Shown: positions 1-9,941, counted from the stretch's first letter. The stretch: DNA of 54,161 nt from an uncultured Clostridia bacterium (GCA_945948535.1 CAMFBN010000016.1:1-54161); one strand, 5' to 3'. The notes: generated from the sequence alone by a model not told the origin. A program made the numbers and translations.

Positions 1-2
1 AG

Positions 3-200
3 TCCGAGGACGAGAAGAAGTCCGAGGACGAGAAGAAGTCCGAGGACGAGAAGAAAACCGAGGACGAGAAGAAGTCCGAGGACGAGAAGAAGTCCGAGGA
101 TGAGAAGAAGTCCGAGGACGAAAAGAAGTCCGAAGACGAAGAGAAGTCCGAGGACGAGGAGAAATCCGAGGACAATGAGATATCCGAGGACAATCCAGTT
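3..200 (+). repeat. 18-bp tandem repeat encoding SEDEKK
   Basis: Eleven in-frame 18-bp units start at position 3. Each encodes a Ser-Glu-Asp-Glu-Lys-Lys hexapeptide or a close variant: TEDEKK at 57-74, SEDNEI and SEDNPV at the end. The array runs off the left edge, so copy number is unknown. Divergence rises toward the 3' end, as expected when the inner units are the ones being amplified. The encoded segment is highly charged and probably an extended spacer or stalk in the adhesin that contains it. Confidence 0.95.
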
Positions 201-3200
201 TCTATGATAGGCAAATTGCTCGGAATTCAGCCGGAAACTTCCTCGCCATTTGCCAATATTAGGGGTGAAAAATTTGCCATTAATGTTGTAGCAGTCTATC
301 AAAATGGCACTGTAATTACAAGCAAAACACTCACAACAACCTGCAAATACGATAGTCCTCATTCCGGCTACGTGCATAGCATTTACATAAAGGAATTCCA
401 TCCCACTACTCTCGGTTTAGGTACTAAAGACTGGCTGGGGTGGTGCAAGCCGCAATCTACAACATATACTGGCCAAAAGCTTTATCCTACTTTCTATGAA
501 TGGCGTAGGGACACAACAAGCATCAGTTATAATATTCAGGGTAGAGAACCATATCAAGCTGTTGAAACCATTTTTTTAGTATATAAGAACGCACAAACTT
601 ATAACTATGCAATCAACTACAACACCCTAGGCGGTTCAGCTGTAGCTTCTACCACAACTTCTAGCACAGCTGCATCTGTTACCTTAGATGTGACCAGCCA
701 AGTACCTACAAATAGTGGTTACACCTTCCTGGGCTGGGCGGAGACATCCACAGCAACTGCACCGAATGCAAAAAGCAGTTACACACTGACCAGTTCTTCT
801 CCCACTAAGACCCTGTATGCTGTGTGGGAAAAGGATACGCCCACTCCGCCTTCTGCCCCCACTGGTGACCAAGTTGAAGTCTTGCTAACAAATGCAGTGA
901 AGGTCTACTGCGTCAACACTGACGTTAGCCACGCCGATCAGACCTATGCTTTGAAGCCTGGTACTTATGAAATTGGTGAGGTTCGGGGTGACGCAACCAG
1001 CGGATATACCTGCACTGTCACTGTGAGCGCGGCTTCCTATGTTACCAAGTATAACGCCGATATTGGCACGGCACACAGTCTGGAGCCTGATACTCAGGGT
1101 AGTAAGACCATCACGCTGAAATACGAAAATAACGCGTGGACTGTACAGGCTGGTAGCGCTCCCGTCACTTTCAACGTTAAGTGCGTAACACCCACCCACA
1201 CCTATACTCTGACCTACGATGCCAATGCCGGTACCGATACTGTCACAGGAATGCCTTCCCCCAACTCCGATACCCACACTGGCACCGAGGAAAGCTATAC
1301 CTTCACTGTTTCTAATGCAACGCCCGCACGCAGCGGCTACACCTTCAAGGGCTGGTCTGAAACAAGTTCTGGCAGTGTGCAGTATAGTGCAGGCAATGAA
1401 ATTACACTGACCAGTTCTTCTCCCGCTAAGACCCTGTATGCTGTGTGGGAAAAGACTGCTCCCTCTAAACCCGACGATGGAAAACTAAAAGAGCAGCTAG
1501 GCAACAACGCAGTAAAAATTGACTGTGTCAACACTGAAATCGACCCCGCACACGTTGACAAGACCTATGGTTTGACCGATGGTTCTTACATAATCGGTGA
1601 ACCTGTTTTGGTCGAAGCAACGGGCGGATATACCTGCACTGTCACTGTGTACGCGGCATCCTATGTTACCCAGTATAACGCCGATATTGGCACGGCACAC
1701 AGTCTGGAGCCTGATACTCAGGGTAGTAAGACCATCACGCTGGAATACAAGGATGGCGCGTGGATCGTACCGACTGATGCCACCCCCGTCGTCTTCACCG
1801 TTAAGTGTGAAACGCCTGCGGATTGGACCAAGCTGACGATTACCAAGAGTGTTGACAAAGCTACCGCCAAGCCCGGTGATACGATCAAATATAGGATCAC
1901 TGTCACTAACAATACTGGCAAGAATTTGGCAAGCATCGCGGTTGAAGAAAAGCTGGATTCCAATAATCTGACCTTTGTTAGCGCCACCCCCAGTGAGCAG
2001 TATGATTCTGCAACCGGCTTCTGGACAATTCCCTCTCTGGAAAACGGTAAATCCGCTGCTCTGGAAATTCAGGCTACTGTAAAGAGCGGCGTGGCAGATG
2101 GCACCAAGATCACCAACACAGCGACGATCAAGACTGTCGATGCTGGCGGCGATAGTCTACAGACCATTGATAAGCCCAGCAACAGCGTAGTTGTAACTGT
2201 AGACATTCCCGCTGTTGAGGATATCAGTAAGGAAGTTGTGACCGAAGCCCCCGCTGGTGTGACGATTCCGTCAGGTACCACGGTCACTTATCCCACAAAC
2301 AACAGCGTCATTGTCAACTATGGTACGTCTTCCGTAACCCTGCTTTATAAGGTCACTGTTAAGGGTGAAGCTGGCGCCGCGTATACCGTTGCCGATGAAA
2401 ACGCGACCTGCATCACAAATAACGCGTCTGGAACCATTTCGGACAGCGGCGAGGTAGTTCTGTACTTTACCAAAACCTTTGCGAATTTGCACACCGGTAA
2501 CAATACAGCCTCCAACATCGCCTCTCTCGTCGGAACAGATATCACTGATAGTGCGGCGGATGTCACGATCACAGTCAAGCCGGCAGCACCCACGGTTGAG
2601 GAACTTCAGAATCTCCTGAGGGATTCGGTAGGAGTTACCTGCACAAATGAATCCGTCGCACATAGTAGTAGAATCTATGATTTGTTGGCTGATTCCTATA
2701 CCATTGGCGCTGTAACACCTGTCGGAAACGGCACCTTTACTTGCACGATCACGGTTATTGCGGATAAGTATGTTGCGGCCTACAATGCGGATGTTGCGCC
2801 TGGGCATATTCTGGATGATACGTCTCCCAAAACCATCGAACTCGTGTATCAGAACGGAGCATGGACCAAAGTGACCAATGTCGCCGCCCGTTCTGTGGCT
2901 ACCCCCCCGTCTATCACCTTCAATGTGGTATGTGAGACCTCCGAGACCTACACGCTGACCTATAATGCCAACGGCGGTACCGGTGCCCCCACTGATACAA
3001 CCGCGTATCGCGCCAGAGCTACAGCCACCCTCGCAACCACCCCTGTCCCCACTCATGGGAAAGTGAGCAATGAACCCGTTGTGTTCATCGGCTGGACTGC
3101 AAGTCAGACGTCCAAGATTTATGCCAAGGAGGAGACTGCTCCCACAACGATCACCTCCGTTACCTTCGAAGACAGCGACATAACCGTTTACGCTGCCTGG

Positions 3201-3581
3201 GGTTATGACACCAACGACAATGGTATCCCGGACGTGAAGGAAAAGACCTACACCGTGACCTACAGGGATGGCGTGATCGGCAAAGAAGTGTTCAAGGATC
3301 AGGTCTACAGCGGCCTGCTGCCCGGCACAAAGACTCCCTCTTTCAAGGGAAAGCCCACCCGTTCCGGTTATGTATTCGCTGGCTGGAAGCCCACCGTTGC
3401 AAAAACTGTAACCGAAGATGTGACTTATGTTGCCAAGTGGAAAAAGGTTTCCAGCGACGGTCTGGACTACGTTCCCAAGACCGGTGACACCACCATTGCG
3501 ATGATCGGTGGCCTGATGCTGTTCGCCCTGTGCGGCGGCACCGCAGTATATGTTATCGACCGGAAGAAAAGCCGGGGCTGA
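3..3581 (+). CDS. LPXTG-type wall-anchored repeat adhesin (5' truncated)
   Basis: The frame is open from the window edge, so the start codon and signal peptide lie outside; an internal ATG at 204 is not the real start. Numbering from that ATG: Listeria-Bacteroides (InlB B-type) repeats at about 132-210, 333-418, 915-999 and 1015-1081, each ending in a YAVWEK-like strand; an unassigned ~108-residue module with two conserved Cys repeated at 223-328, 428-536 and 800-911; a DUF11-type beta-sandwich at 541-665 and a related one at 672-795. The C-terminus is a sorting signal: VPKTG at 1090-1094, a hydrophobic span, then RKKSRG. Sortase would cut Thr-Gly and link the protein to peptidoglycan. The sortase gene follows directly. 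Ligand unknown. Confidence 0.92.
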   Translation, partial: SEDEKKSEDEKKSEDEKKTEDEKKSEDEKKSEDEKKSEDEKKSEDEEKSEDEEKSEDNEISEDNPVSMIGKLLGIQPETSSPFANIRGEKFAINVVAVYQNGTVITSKTLTTTCKYDSPHSGYVHSIYIKEFHPTTLGLGTKDWLGWCKPQSTTYTGQKLYPTFYEWRRDTTSISYNIQGREPYQAVETIFLVYKNAQTYNYAINYNTLGGSAVASTTTSSTAASVTLDVTSQVPTNSGYTFLGWAETSTATAPNAKSSYTLTSSSPTKTLYAVWEKDTPTPPSAPTGDQVEVLLTNAVKVYCVNTDVSHADQTYALKPGTYEIGEVRGDATSGYTCTVTVSAASYVTKYNADIGTAHSLEPDTQGSKTITLKYENNAWTVQAGSAPVTFNVKCVTPTHTYTLTYDANAGTDTVTGMPSPNSDTHTGTEESYTFTVSNATPARSGYTFKGWSETSSGSVQYSAGNEITLTSSSPAKTLYAVWEKTAPSKPDDGKLKEQLGNNAVKIDCVNTEIDPAHVDKTYGLTDGSYIIGEPVLVEATGGYTCTVTVYAASYVTQYNADIGTAHSLEPDTQGSKTITLEYKDGAWIVPTDATPVVFTVKCETPADWTKLTITKSVDKATAKPGDTIKYRITVTNNTGKNLASIAVEEKLDSNNLTFVSATPSEQYDSATGFWTIPSLENGKSAALEIQATVKSGVADGTKITNTATIKTVDAGGDSLQTIDKPSNSVVVTVDIPAVEDISKEVVTEAPAGVTIPSGTTVTYPTNNSVIVNYGTSSVTLLYKVTVKGEAGAAYTVADENATCITNNASGTISDSGEVVLYFTKTFANLHTGNNTASNIASLVGTDITDSAADVTITVKPAAPTVEELQNLLRDSVGVTCTNESVAHSSRIYDLLADSYTIGAVTPVGNGTFTCTITVIADKYVAAYNADVAPGHILDDTSPKTIELVYQNGAWTKVTNVAARSVATPPSITFNVVCETSETYTLTYNANGGTGAPTDTTAYRARATATLATTPVPTHGKVSNEPVVFIGWTASQTSKIYAKEETAPTTITSVTFEDSDITVYAAWGYDTNDNGIPDVKEKTYTVTYRDGVIGKEVFKDQVYSGLLPGTKTPSFKGKPTRSGYVFAGWKPTVAKTVTEDVTYVAKWKKVSSDGLDYVPKTGDTTIAMIGGLMLFALCGGTAVYVIDRKKSRG

Positions 3582-3610
3582 GAACCAAATATCTCCAATG
3601 ATTGACAAAA

Positions 3611-3637
3611 GGCGGTGACGGAGTTTCCGTCACCGCC
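3611..3637 (+). terminator. Hairpin after the adhesin gene
   Basis: A perfect 12-bp stem (3611-3622 with 3626-3637) and a 3-nt loop lie 30 bases after the adhesin stop. The following TCCTTCGTT is only modestly T-rich. It probably acts as a partial terminator, lowering sortase expression relative to the adhesin. Confidence 0.55.
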
Positions 3638-3670
3638 TCCTTCGTTAGCTGACAGAACAGAGGTGAACGC

Positions 3671-4621
3671 ATGAAACAAGAAAAAAAGAAAGGCGGCAAA
3701 TACTTGTCCACGAACAAGCCCACGGCAGCCCGGATGGCGGCCTCCCGAAGCAAGGACAAGTCTGATAACCATGTCTCCGCGAAAAAGCCCGCCAAGGGCC
3801 GTTCAATGACCGTTCGGATCTTTTTGATTGCGCTGGGTGTGTTGTTCTGCGTCTGTGCCATTGCCCTGACTGGCTGTCTGCTCCACATGTCCAAAGCCCG
3901 CAATGACTTCCGGGAACTTTCCGCCGCAGTGCGGGAAAACGCCACGGAAACTACCACGACACCATCCACTGCGCCGGAGGAAACGCAGGCGTCCGCTCCC
4001 GCCACGGTTCCCACGGAAGCTGAGCCGACACAGCCCGTGGAGCCGCAAATGCTCTCAAAATATGTTTCTCTTTATGAGCAGAACCCGGAGCTGTTTGGAT
4101 GGCTCCGCATTGACGGCACCGTCATCGATTATCCCGTGATGCACACCCCCGATGACCCGGAGAAATACCTCCATACCAATTTTCAAGAGGAATACAGTTT
4201 CGGCGGTATTCCCTTTATTGATGCCGCCTGCTCTGCAAACAGCGATAACCTGATCATTTACGGTCATAATATGCTCGACGGAAGCATGTTCCGCAGTTTA
4301 ATGAAATACAAGGATAAATCCTACTGGGAAGCCCACCCCACCATTCAGTTCGATACGCTCTATGAGGAAGCCGAATATGAGGTGCTGGCAGCGTTCTATG
4401 ACCGGGTCTACTACCAGGGTGAGACCTGCTTCAAGTTCTACAAGTTCATTGATGCCAAGGACGAAGCAGACTTCGACAACGCGATTGCCAATTATCATGA
4501 AAAGCAGCTTTACGATACCGGCGTGACCGCCAGCTATGGGGACAAACTCATCACCCTGGTGACCTGTGCCTATCACGTGGAAAACGGGCGATTTGTGGTT
4601 GTTGCCCGAAAAAAAGCATAG
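3671..4621 (+). CDS. srtB: Class B sortase
   Basis: A 316-aa membrane-anchored transpeptidase. It has a basic N-terminus, one membrane segment at about 47-72, a Thr/Pro/Glu-rich linker to about 125, then the sortase barrel. The catalytic set is visible: His199 in IIYGHNMLDG, Cys299 in TLVTCAY and Arg307 in ENGRFVV. The helix-rich insert and TLVTC motif fit class B. A GAGGTG ribosome site lies 7 bases before the ATG. Class B enzymes of Clostridia such as C. difficile SrtB accept (S/P)PxTG motifs, which makes the VPKTG signal of the upstream protein a plausible substrate. Genetic linkage supports a dedicated sortase-substrate pair. Confidence 0.93.
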   Translation: MKQEKKKGGKYLSTNKPTAARMAASRSKDKSDNHVSAKKPAKGRSMTVRIFLIALGVLFCVCAIALTGCLLHMSKARNDFRELSAAVRENATETTTTPSTAPEETQASAPATVPTEAEPTQPVEPQMLSKYVSLYEQNPELFGWLRIDGTVIDYPVMHTPDDPEKYLHTNFQEEYSFGGIPFIDAACSANSDNLIIYGHNMLDGSMFRSLMKYKDKSYWEAHPTIQFDTLYEEAEYEVLAAFYDRVYYQGETCFKFYKFIDAKDEADFDNAIANYHEKQLYDTGVTASYGDKLITLVTCAYHVENGRFVVVARKKA

Positions 4622-4730
4622 GATATCATTTTCTACAGACAAAGCCCCCTGCGATGAAGGCGGGTGTCCGTAACACAGTAACCCTGTGTATTTATTACGG
4701 CATCTGTCTTACAGGGTTGGTGACACGATT

Positions 4731-4765
4731 AAGCGATACCTAGTCATTTTGACCAGGTATCGCTT
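4731..4765. terminator. Bidirectional terminator-like hairpin
   Basis: An 11-bp inverted repeat (4731-4741 with 4755-4765), extended inside by GTC/GAC past one mismatch, sits between the convergent sortase and UDP-glucose dehydrogenase genes. T-tracts are weak on both sides. A second composite hairpin lies at 4668-4700 (CCGTAA/TTACGG enclosing CACAG/CTGTG), and ACAGGGTT at 4711-4718 could pair alternatively with its loop. Nothing else is seen in 4622-4821. Confidence 0.5.
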
Positions 4766-4821
4766 ATTTCTGCCCTCAATAGAATTGGACAATTCCATTG
4801 AGAAATGGTATCAGATACGCC

Positions 4822-6297
4822 CTAATCCCGCTTGAAAATATCCCGGGTATAGACCTTTTCCTTCACGTCGTCAAGACAGCTGTCATACCGGTTGGCGATG
4901 ATGCAGCCGGAGAGCTTTTTGAACTTCGCAAGGTCGTTGACCACCCGGCTTCCGAAGAAGGTCCCGCCGCTTTTCAGGGTCGGTTCGTAGACGATTACGG
5001 TGGCGCCCTTGGCCTTGATGCGCTTCATGACGCCCTGAATGGCGGACTGGCGGAAGTTGTCGGAGTTCGCCTTCATGGTCAGGCGGTAGACACCAACCAC
5101 CACTTCTTTTTCGTTGGAGGGATTGTACAGCCCGTCCTCGTAGGAGTAGCCCCCTGCCATTTGCAGCACCTGATCGGCGATGAAGTCCTTCCGGGTGCGG
5201 TTAGACTCTACAATGGCGGTCATCATGTTCTGGGGCACGTCCTCGAAATTCGCCAGCAGCTGCTTGGTGTCCTTGGGCAGGCAGTAGCCGCCATAGCCGA
5301 AACTGGGGTTATTGTAGTGGGTGCCGATGCGGGGGTCCAGGCACACGCCGTCGATGATGTCCTTCGTATTCAGGCCCTTGGTGGCGGCGTAGGTGTCCAG
5401 CTCGTTAAAATAGCTGACCCGCAGGGCAAGGTAGGTGTTGGCGAACAGCTTAACGGCCTCAGCCTCGGTAAAGCCCATGAACAGGGTGGGGATATTCTCC
5501 TTTATGGCGCCCTGCTGGAGCAGACCGGCGAAAAGTTCCGCTTTTTCTCTCGAATGTTCGTCGCAGGAGACAATGATCCGGGAAGGATACAGGTTATCAT
5601 ACAGAGCCTTGCTTTCCCGCAGAAATTCGGGGCTGAACAGAATGTTATCGGTGTGGTATTTGGCCCGGACAGAGACGGTATAGCCCACGGGAATGGTGGA
5701 CTTGATGACCATGGTGGCGCTGGGGTTGACCTTCAGAACCAGCTCAATGACAGCCTCCACGGCGGAGGTGTCGAAGTGGTTCTTCTTGCTGTCATAGTTG
5801 GTGGGGGCCGCGATGACCACGAAATCCGCGTCCCGGTAGGCGCTTTCGCCGTCCAGCGTGGCGGTCAGGTCAAGATCCTTCTCCGCCAGGTATTTTTCGA
5901 TGTATTCGTCCTGAATCGGGGACTCTCTGCGGTTGATCAGCTGGACTTTTTCCGGCAGGATGTCCACGGCGGTGACGTGATTGTGCTGGGCAAGCAGTGT
6001 GGCGATGGACAGACCCACATAGCCGGTGCCCGCTACGGCAATGTTGCAGGGCTTCGCGGGCTGAACGCTGGCAGTCTCTTTCCCCGTTTCCACGTACAGG
6101 TCGGTGACCTCAAAGCCCAGCACCTCGGCGATGGCTTCCAGCTGATCGGTGGAGGGCTTGAAGGCCTCGTTTTCCAGCCGCCCGATCATGGAGCGGTTGA
6201 TGCCCGTCAGATCAGCCAGCTGGGCCTGGGTCAGATTCTTCGCTTTTCTTTCTTTTTTCACGGTTTCCGCCAAACGGGCGGTGGAGAGCTTTTTCAT
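4822..6297 (-). CDS. XRE-type HTH fused to UDP-glucose 6-dehydrogenase
   Basis: 491 aa. Residues about 9-66 form a Cro/C1-type helix-turn-helix ([20 protein letters not shown] followed by LENE). From about 85 onward it is a full UDP-glucose/nucleotide-sugar dehydrogenase: Rossmann GTGYVG at 90-95, a central dimer helix region, and catalytic Cys339 in GGYCLPKD. This length matches a short-type Ugd (~390 aa) plus ~85 residues. The enzyme oxidises UDP-glucose to UDP-glucuronate with 2 NAD+, supplying acidic sugar for surface polymers. The HTH suggests DNA binding, perhaps autoregulation tuned by substrate or NAD(H); this is inference. The gene has its own sigma-A promoter (6366-6394) and stands apart from the glycosyltransferases upstream. 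Confidence 0.93.
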   Translation of the reverse strand: MKKLSTARLAETVKKERKAKNLTQAQLADLTGINRSMIGRLENEAFKPSTDQLEAIAEVLGFEVTDLYVETGKETASVQPAKPCNIAVAGTGYVGLSIATLLAQHNHVTAVDILPEKVQLINRRESPIQDEYIEKYLAEKDLDLTATLDGESAYRDADFVVIAAPTNYDSKKNHFDTSAVEAVIELVLKVNPSATMVIKSTIPVGYTVSVRAKYHTDNILFSPEFLRESKALYDNLYPSRIIVSCDEHSREKAELFAGLLQQGAIKENIPTLFMGFTEAEAVKLFANTYLALRVSYFNELDTYAATKGLNTKDIIDGVCLDPRIGTHYNNPSFGYGGYCLPKDTKQLLANFEDVPQNMMTAIVESNRTRKDFIADQVLQMAGGYSYEDGLYNPSNEKEVVVGVYRLTMKANSDNFRQSAIQGVMKRIKAKGATVIVYEPTLKSGGTFFGSRVVNDLAKFKKLSGCIIANRYDSCLDDVKEKVYTRDIFKRD

Positions 6298-6343
6298 AAG
6301 ATTCCCTCTTTCAAAATGCCGCCGAAAATAGTATTCAAATCAA

Positions 6344-6353
6344 TCCATATGGA
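6344..6353. promoter_or_regulatory. Palindrome near the transcription start of the HTH-Ugd gene
   Basis: The perfect 10-bp palindrome TCCATATGGA lies 12 bases downstream of the -10 box at 6366-6371, about +5 to +15 of the predicted transcript. That is where a repressor operator would block transcription. It could be the site of the HTH fused to the dehydrogenase; there is no direct evidence. Confidence 0.35.
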
Positions 6354-6365
6354 GGATGCTGCATA

Positions 6366-6394
6366 ATAATAGCATATATAAGATGATAAATCAA
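6366..6394 (-). promoter_or_regulatory. Sigma-A promoter for the HTH-Ugd gene
   Basis: On the minus strand, TTGATT (6389-6394), a 17-bp spacer and TATTAT (6366-6371), in a locally AT-rich stretch. The leader to the ATG at 6297 is about 60 bases and includes the TCCATATGGA palindrome. Confidence 0.75.
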
Positions 6395-6484
6395 TATTAG
6401 AAGAAGAATTCTGTTTAAAGCAGCATTCTGCGGGAAATGAAAGCGGCTTAACCAGAAAGAACCGGGATGGGCGGTGGGGAAGCC

Positions 6485-7468
6485 CTACCAGTAACAGCCG
6501 CCCTCCACGCGCTGGATGCTGTTGGGGGTTTCCGAAGCCGCAGGGCGAACCCAGTGCTCGTTGTACAGCTTGGAAATAACCGGGTGGGTATCCCAGCGGC
6601 CGCCCTTGATGCCGAACAGCAGCTGTGTTGCGCCGCCCATGTGGATGGCCTGCTTTCCGGCTTCCTTCAGTTTTGCCGCCAGAGGGAACCCATAGGCGCC
6701 GCAGCCGATGATCGCCACGTCAAAGTCAGCCTTCATGGCTTCCGTATACATCCAGTCCAGAGCCTCAAACCAGTCCCCAAACCGTTCGTCACGGTTTCCG
6801 GCAATGGTCTGCACCGCCTTTACGACGCGCAAATCCGCCAATTCCGGGAAAATTTCGGGATTCTCGAAGAGCTTCTCCCGTTTTTCATACTGACTCAGAA
6901 TGGTGTCTTTGAAGGGGTGGATCACCAGCACCTTTTTCCCCGCCAGCGCCGCCGACCAGGGATGCTCCACATACCATGGCTCCAAGGCTTGCAGCAGTGT
7001 AATCATCGCGGGATTTCCGTAGGCTTCAATGACGTAATCCTCCATGCGGTTAAACCATACGCACAGTACATCCATCCGCCCGCTGGCCTCCCGCATGGTA
7101 TTCGCGAATCGCTCCAGATACGGAAAGTCGTGGGGAAAGAAACCGGCGTTGCAGCACATTTCGTCCAGAAGCTGCTCCTTGATTTCGGGCTGGAGCGGCG
7201 TCATGGAATCCAAGTGACAAAAGCTGCGAAGTTCCGTTGCACCGTACCGTCCCGCCGCGAAGGGCTCGCCGCTGAGGACGCGTTCTGCAATATAGGTCTG
7301 GGCTTCCGCAATGGGCACGATGGGCCTGCTGGCGTAGACTTCGGGTGCCTTCCAGGTGCGGTGGAACCTTTGGCATAAGGCCCTCTCATGTTTTCTAAGG
7401 GTGCCTTTCACCCAATAGCGGAGAAATAGCTTCCGATCCGTCATACTGGATACTTCCTTCGAATTCAT
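6485..7468 (-). CDS. GT-D-fold glycosyltransferase-like protein
   Basis: 327 aa and no membrane segment. It carries GRYGATE at 73-79, the RxGxxE-type motif of the GT-D glycosyltransferase fold (DUF1792-like), and a second conserved block, AIIGCGAYGFPLAAKL then GKQAIHMGGATQLLFG, near 250-290. GT-D enzymes transfer sugars in protein or cell-surface glycosylation. The start overlaps the stop of the upstream glycosyltransferase by four bases (ATGA), so the two are translationally coupled; an alternative start is Met9. Sugar and acceptor cannot be read from sequence. Family call is by motif only. Confidence 0.72.
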   Translation of the reverse strand: MNSKEVSSMTDRKLFLRYWVKGTLRKHERALCQRFHRTWKAPEVYASRPIVPIAEAQTYIAERVLSGEPFAAGRYGATELRSFCHLDSMTPLQPEIKEQLLDEMCCNAGFFPHDFPYLERFANTMREASGRMDVLCVWFNRMEDYVIEAYGNPAMITLLQALEPWYVEHPWSAALAGKKVLVIHPFKDTILSQYEKREKLFENPEIFPELADLRVVKAVQTIAGNRDERFGDWFEALDWMYTEAMKADFDVAIIGCGAYGFPLAAKLKEAGKQAIHMGGATQLLFGIKGGRWDTHPVISKLYNEHWVRPAASETPNSIQRVEGGCYW

Positions 7469-8619
7469 TTTTTCGCGGACAGCTTTCCGCGGAGTTTATT
7501 GAGGAACTTAAACCCGCAGAATTTCAGCAGATGCCTGCCCCGCAAGGTGCACAGCTCGTGCTGTTCCCGGACGAACCGGTTGGCGGGTACAGGGCCGGGG
7601 CGGCTCAGGTCATACAGATGGATGTCGTTTCCCGCAACGCCGTAGATGATATTTTGTTCCACCGGCGTCATTTCGTAGCCGAAGTCCGCGGCGATGGCGT
7701 AGGGCAGGGCCTCGGTGGTGAGAAGGAAGGGTTCCTCCCCCTGCAAATGCTCCCCGTGAATGGCGACGCGAACCGGCTTTCCCCCGGTATATTGGTCAAA
7801 ATAGGGCTGAAGCTCTGTGCTCTCCAAATAGGAATCGTACTTAAGCCCCCGATCGAAGGGAGGAAAGCGGTAGGCTTCCGGAACCCCCTGCATCAGGCGG
7901 GACTGGAACCAGATTTCTCTGTTCTGATAATGCTGTCCCGGTTCACTGAAACAGGTGGAGCGGGAGAAATAGCCGCAGACGAAATACTTCCGTGTGTCCG
8001 CCATGTAGGCGCAATAGGCTCGATCCCAGCATTCACGGGGCCATCGCCAGACAGAGTCGGGCACCGCATTCGTCTCTTCTGGCTCTGGATGGACATGATA
8101 CCAGGCCAGAAACGCTTCCCATTGGGCAGCCGTCCAGCTCTGGCCCCAGGAAACCTTAGTCCCGATGAAATAGGTGTCCCAAGGACTGGCCTGTGGGGTA
8201 AAGGGGAAAATGCCCTGCATATCCCTGGCATAGCTGTACAGCGCCACACCGGCGACCTGAGGGCAGTCCGCGTAGAATTCCTGTGCCGCCATGGTGTAGC
8301 GGTAGTAATCCTTCGATACGAACAGGTCATCCTCCAGCACGATGGCACAGCCGTAGGTCAGGCTGTAGCCGCCGCATTCCAGAACATGGGGGTCAAGGCC
8401 CATTCGCTGAGCATGGGTTTTGACAATCTTCGGGCCGTGTTCCCAGACAACGCTGTTGGCAAGGTCAATGACGGGCTGATTATCCGGGTGGTGGTCGATG
8501 CTGATGATCAGGGGGATTTCCCCATCGGGATAATCCGCGTCCAAAATGGAGTTCAGCAGCCGCTCCAGAGAGTCCTTTCGGTTATAGCCAATGGCAACAA
8601 TGGCAGGCATCTGATTCAT
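7465..8619 (-). CDS. GT-A-fold glycosyltransferase (GT2/GT13-like)
   Basis: 384 aa from the ATG at 8619, chosen because AGGAGA lies 7 bases upstream and the fold begins at once with PAIVAIGYNRKDSLERLL. The frame stays open further upstream, but that part overlaps the promoter. The nucleotide-sugar-binding half contains IISIDHHPDN and an acidic metal-site motif LEDD at 95-98, resembling the EDD of GT13/PoMGnT1-type enzymes. The C-terminal half is rich in Trp, Tyr and His, as in acceptor-binding regions. It forms a two-gene operon with the GT-D-like gene behind the promoter at 8660-8689. Likely cytoplasmic; target unknown. Confidence 0.75.
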   Translation of the reverse strand: MNQMPAIVAIGYNRKDSLERLLNSILDADYPDGEIPLIISIDHHPDNQPVIDLANSVVWEHGPKIVKTHAQRMGLDPHVLECGGYSLTYGCAIVLEDDLFVSKDYYRYTMAAQEFYADCPQVAGVALYSYARDMQGIFPFTPQASPWDTYFIGTKVSWGQSWTAAQWEAFLAWYHVHPEPEETNAVPDSVWRWPRECWDRAYCAYMADTRKYFVCGYFSRSTCFSEPGQHYQNREIWFQSRLMQGVPEAYRFPPFDRGLKYDSYLESTELQPYFDQYTGGKPVRVAIHGEHLQGEEPFLLTTEALPYAIAADFGYEMTPVEQNIIYGVAGNDIHLYDLSRPGPVPANRFVREQHELCTLRGRHLLKFCGFKFLNKLRGKLSAKK

Positions 8620-8659
8620 ATGACAATCTCCTGTTCCGCAGAGCACATACATTTTCACC

Positions 8660-8689
8660 ATTATACCATATCCTCCCCGGAAAAAGCAA
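8660..8689 (-). promoter_or_regulatory. Sigma-A promoter for the glycosyltransferase pair
   Basis: Minus strand: TTGCTT (8684-8689), 18-bp spacer, perfect TATAAT (8660-8665). It gives a leader of about 35 bases ending in AGGAGA and the start at 8619. Confidence 0.7.
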
Positions 8690-8711
8690 GGGGCTCCCGG
8701 GTAGGGCAAGG

Positions 8712-9941
8712 CTACACCACCTGAAAAATGTAGAACTTCAGATAATCCGTCTCCGGCACGTTCCACAAAATGGGATGGTCCGGGGCCTGCTGCCGGGCCT
8801 CGATCTGCCGCAGCTCCACCCCCGCGTCGAGAGCGGCGGAGCGCAGCATCTTCACGAACAGCTCCGAGGGCATGAAGTGGCTGCAGGAGGCTGTAGCGAA
8901 GTAGCCGCCCCGGGGCAGCAGCTTCAGCGCCCTGAGGTTAATCTCCTTGTAGCCCCGCTGGGCGCTGCCAACGGTTTTCCGGGACTTGGTAAAGGCCGGA
9001 GGGTCGAGGATAATGAAGTCGTAGGGCGCCTTTCCCTTCGCCGCCAGCTCCGGCAGCAGGTCGAAAACATCGGCTACCACAAAATCCATCCTGTCCGTCA
9101 GACCGTTCCGGGCGGCGTTGGCCTTTGCCATTTCGATGGCGGAGGCGGAAATGTCCACCGCCGTCACATGCTCCGCCCCGCCCATGGCGGCGTTCAGGGC
9201 GAAGGAGCCGGTGTGGGTGAAGCAGTCTAAGACCCGCTTACCCTCCGCCAGCCGGGCAACGGCGAGACGGTTGTACTTCTGGTCAAGGAAAAATCCGGTT
9301 TTCTGCCCGTTTTCCACGTCCACCCGGTAGAAAATGCCGTTTTCGCAGATTTCCGTCACGGTATTGTCGGGAGCATCCTCCCCGGGCAGGGGATACCAGC
9401 CCTTGTTCTGAGGAAGACCCTCCAGCTCCCGGATGGCAACGTCGTTGCGCTCATAGATGCCCCGGATGTCCTGCCCGTCGGCCCGGAGAACCTTAACAAG
9501 CAGTGGGAATACCAGATCCTTGACGCGTTCCATGCCCACGGACAGGGTCTGGGTCACGAGAATGTCGGAAAACCGGTCCACCGTCAGCCCCGGGAAGCCG
9601 TCGGCCTCGCCGAAGATAACCCGGCAGCAGGAAATGTCGCTGCCCATGACGGTTTTCCGGTAGTCCCAGGCGTACTGAATCCGCCGCTGCCAGAAGGCCC
9701 CGTCAAACCGGTTGTTGGCGTTGCGGGAAATCAGGCGCAGCCGGATTTTGCTCTGGCGGCTCACAAAGCCGGTGCCCAGATACTTGCCCTTTTCGCTGAC
9801 CGCGTCGGCTAACGCGCCGTTTTCACAGTCGCCTTCCTCCCGAATGACCTCGTCCGCGTAAATCCAGGGGTGGCCCTGCTCTGTCCACTTCGTGCCCTTG
9901 GCGGTGATGATAAATCTGGGGAAATTGCGTTCTGCTTTCAT
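8712..9941 (-). CDS. rlmI: Class I SAM-dependent 23S rRNA methyltransferase, RlmI/YwbD type
   Basis: 409 aa from the ATG at 9941, preceded by AAAAGG at a 9-base spacing; longer starts lack a ribosome site. The N-terminus (about 1-75) is a PUA RNA-binding domain (HPWIYADEV), followed by a linker domain and a Rossmann methyltransferase: VLDCFTHTGSFALNAA is the SAM loop, VTAVDIS binds the ribose, and ILDPPAFTKS plus ATASCSH are catalytic motifs. RlmI makes m5C in 23S rRNA; the exact base here is inferred from the family. A weak TATACT -10 (9974-9979) lies upstream, back to back with the polysaccharide promoter. Probably unrelated to the neighbouring sugar genes. Confidence 0.9.
   Translation of the reverse strand: MKAERNFPRFIITAKGTKWTEQGHPWIYADEVIREEGDCENGALADAVSEKGKYLGTGFVSRQSKIRLRLISRNANNRFDGAFWQRRIQYAWDYRKTVMGSDISCCRVIFGEADGFPGLTVDRFSDILVTQTLSVGMERVKDLVFPLLVKVLRADGQDIRGIYERNDVAIRELEGLPQNKGWYPLPGEDAPDNTVTEICENGIFYRVDVENGQKTGFFLDQKYNRLAVARLAEGKRVLDCFTHTGSFALNAAMGGAEHVTAVDISASAIEMAKANAARNGLTDRMDFVVADVFDLLPELAAKGKAPYDFIILDPPAFTKSRKTVGSAQRGYKEINLRALKLLPRGGYFATASCSHFMPSELFVKMLRSAALDAGVELRQIEARQQAPDHPILWNVPETDYLKFYIFQVV

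Noticed and set aside
3..200. CRISPR-like regular array
   Set aside because: The 18-bp units are contiguous with no spacers and are in frame with the adhesin; a coding tandem repeat.
2271..3608. 445-aa open frame on the minus strand
   Set aside because: Antisense to the adhesin, and it extends into the adhesin hairpin; no recognisable domain or ribosome site.
4798..6366. 522-aa open frame on the plus strand
   Set aside because: Exact shadow of the HTH-UDP-glucose dehydrogenase gene; Gly/Val/His-rich translation with no domain.
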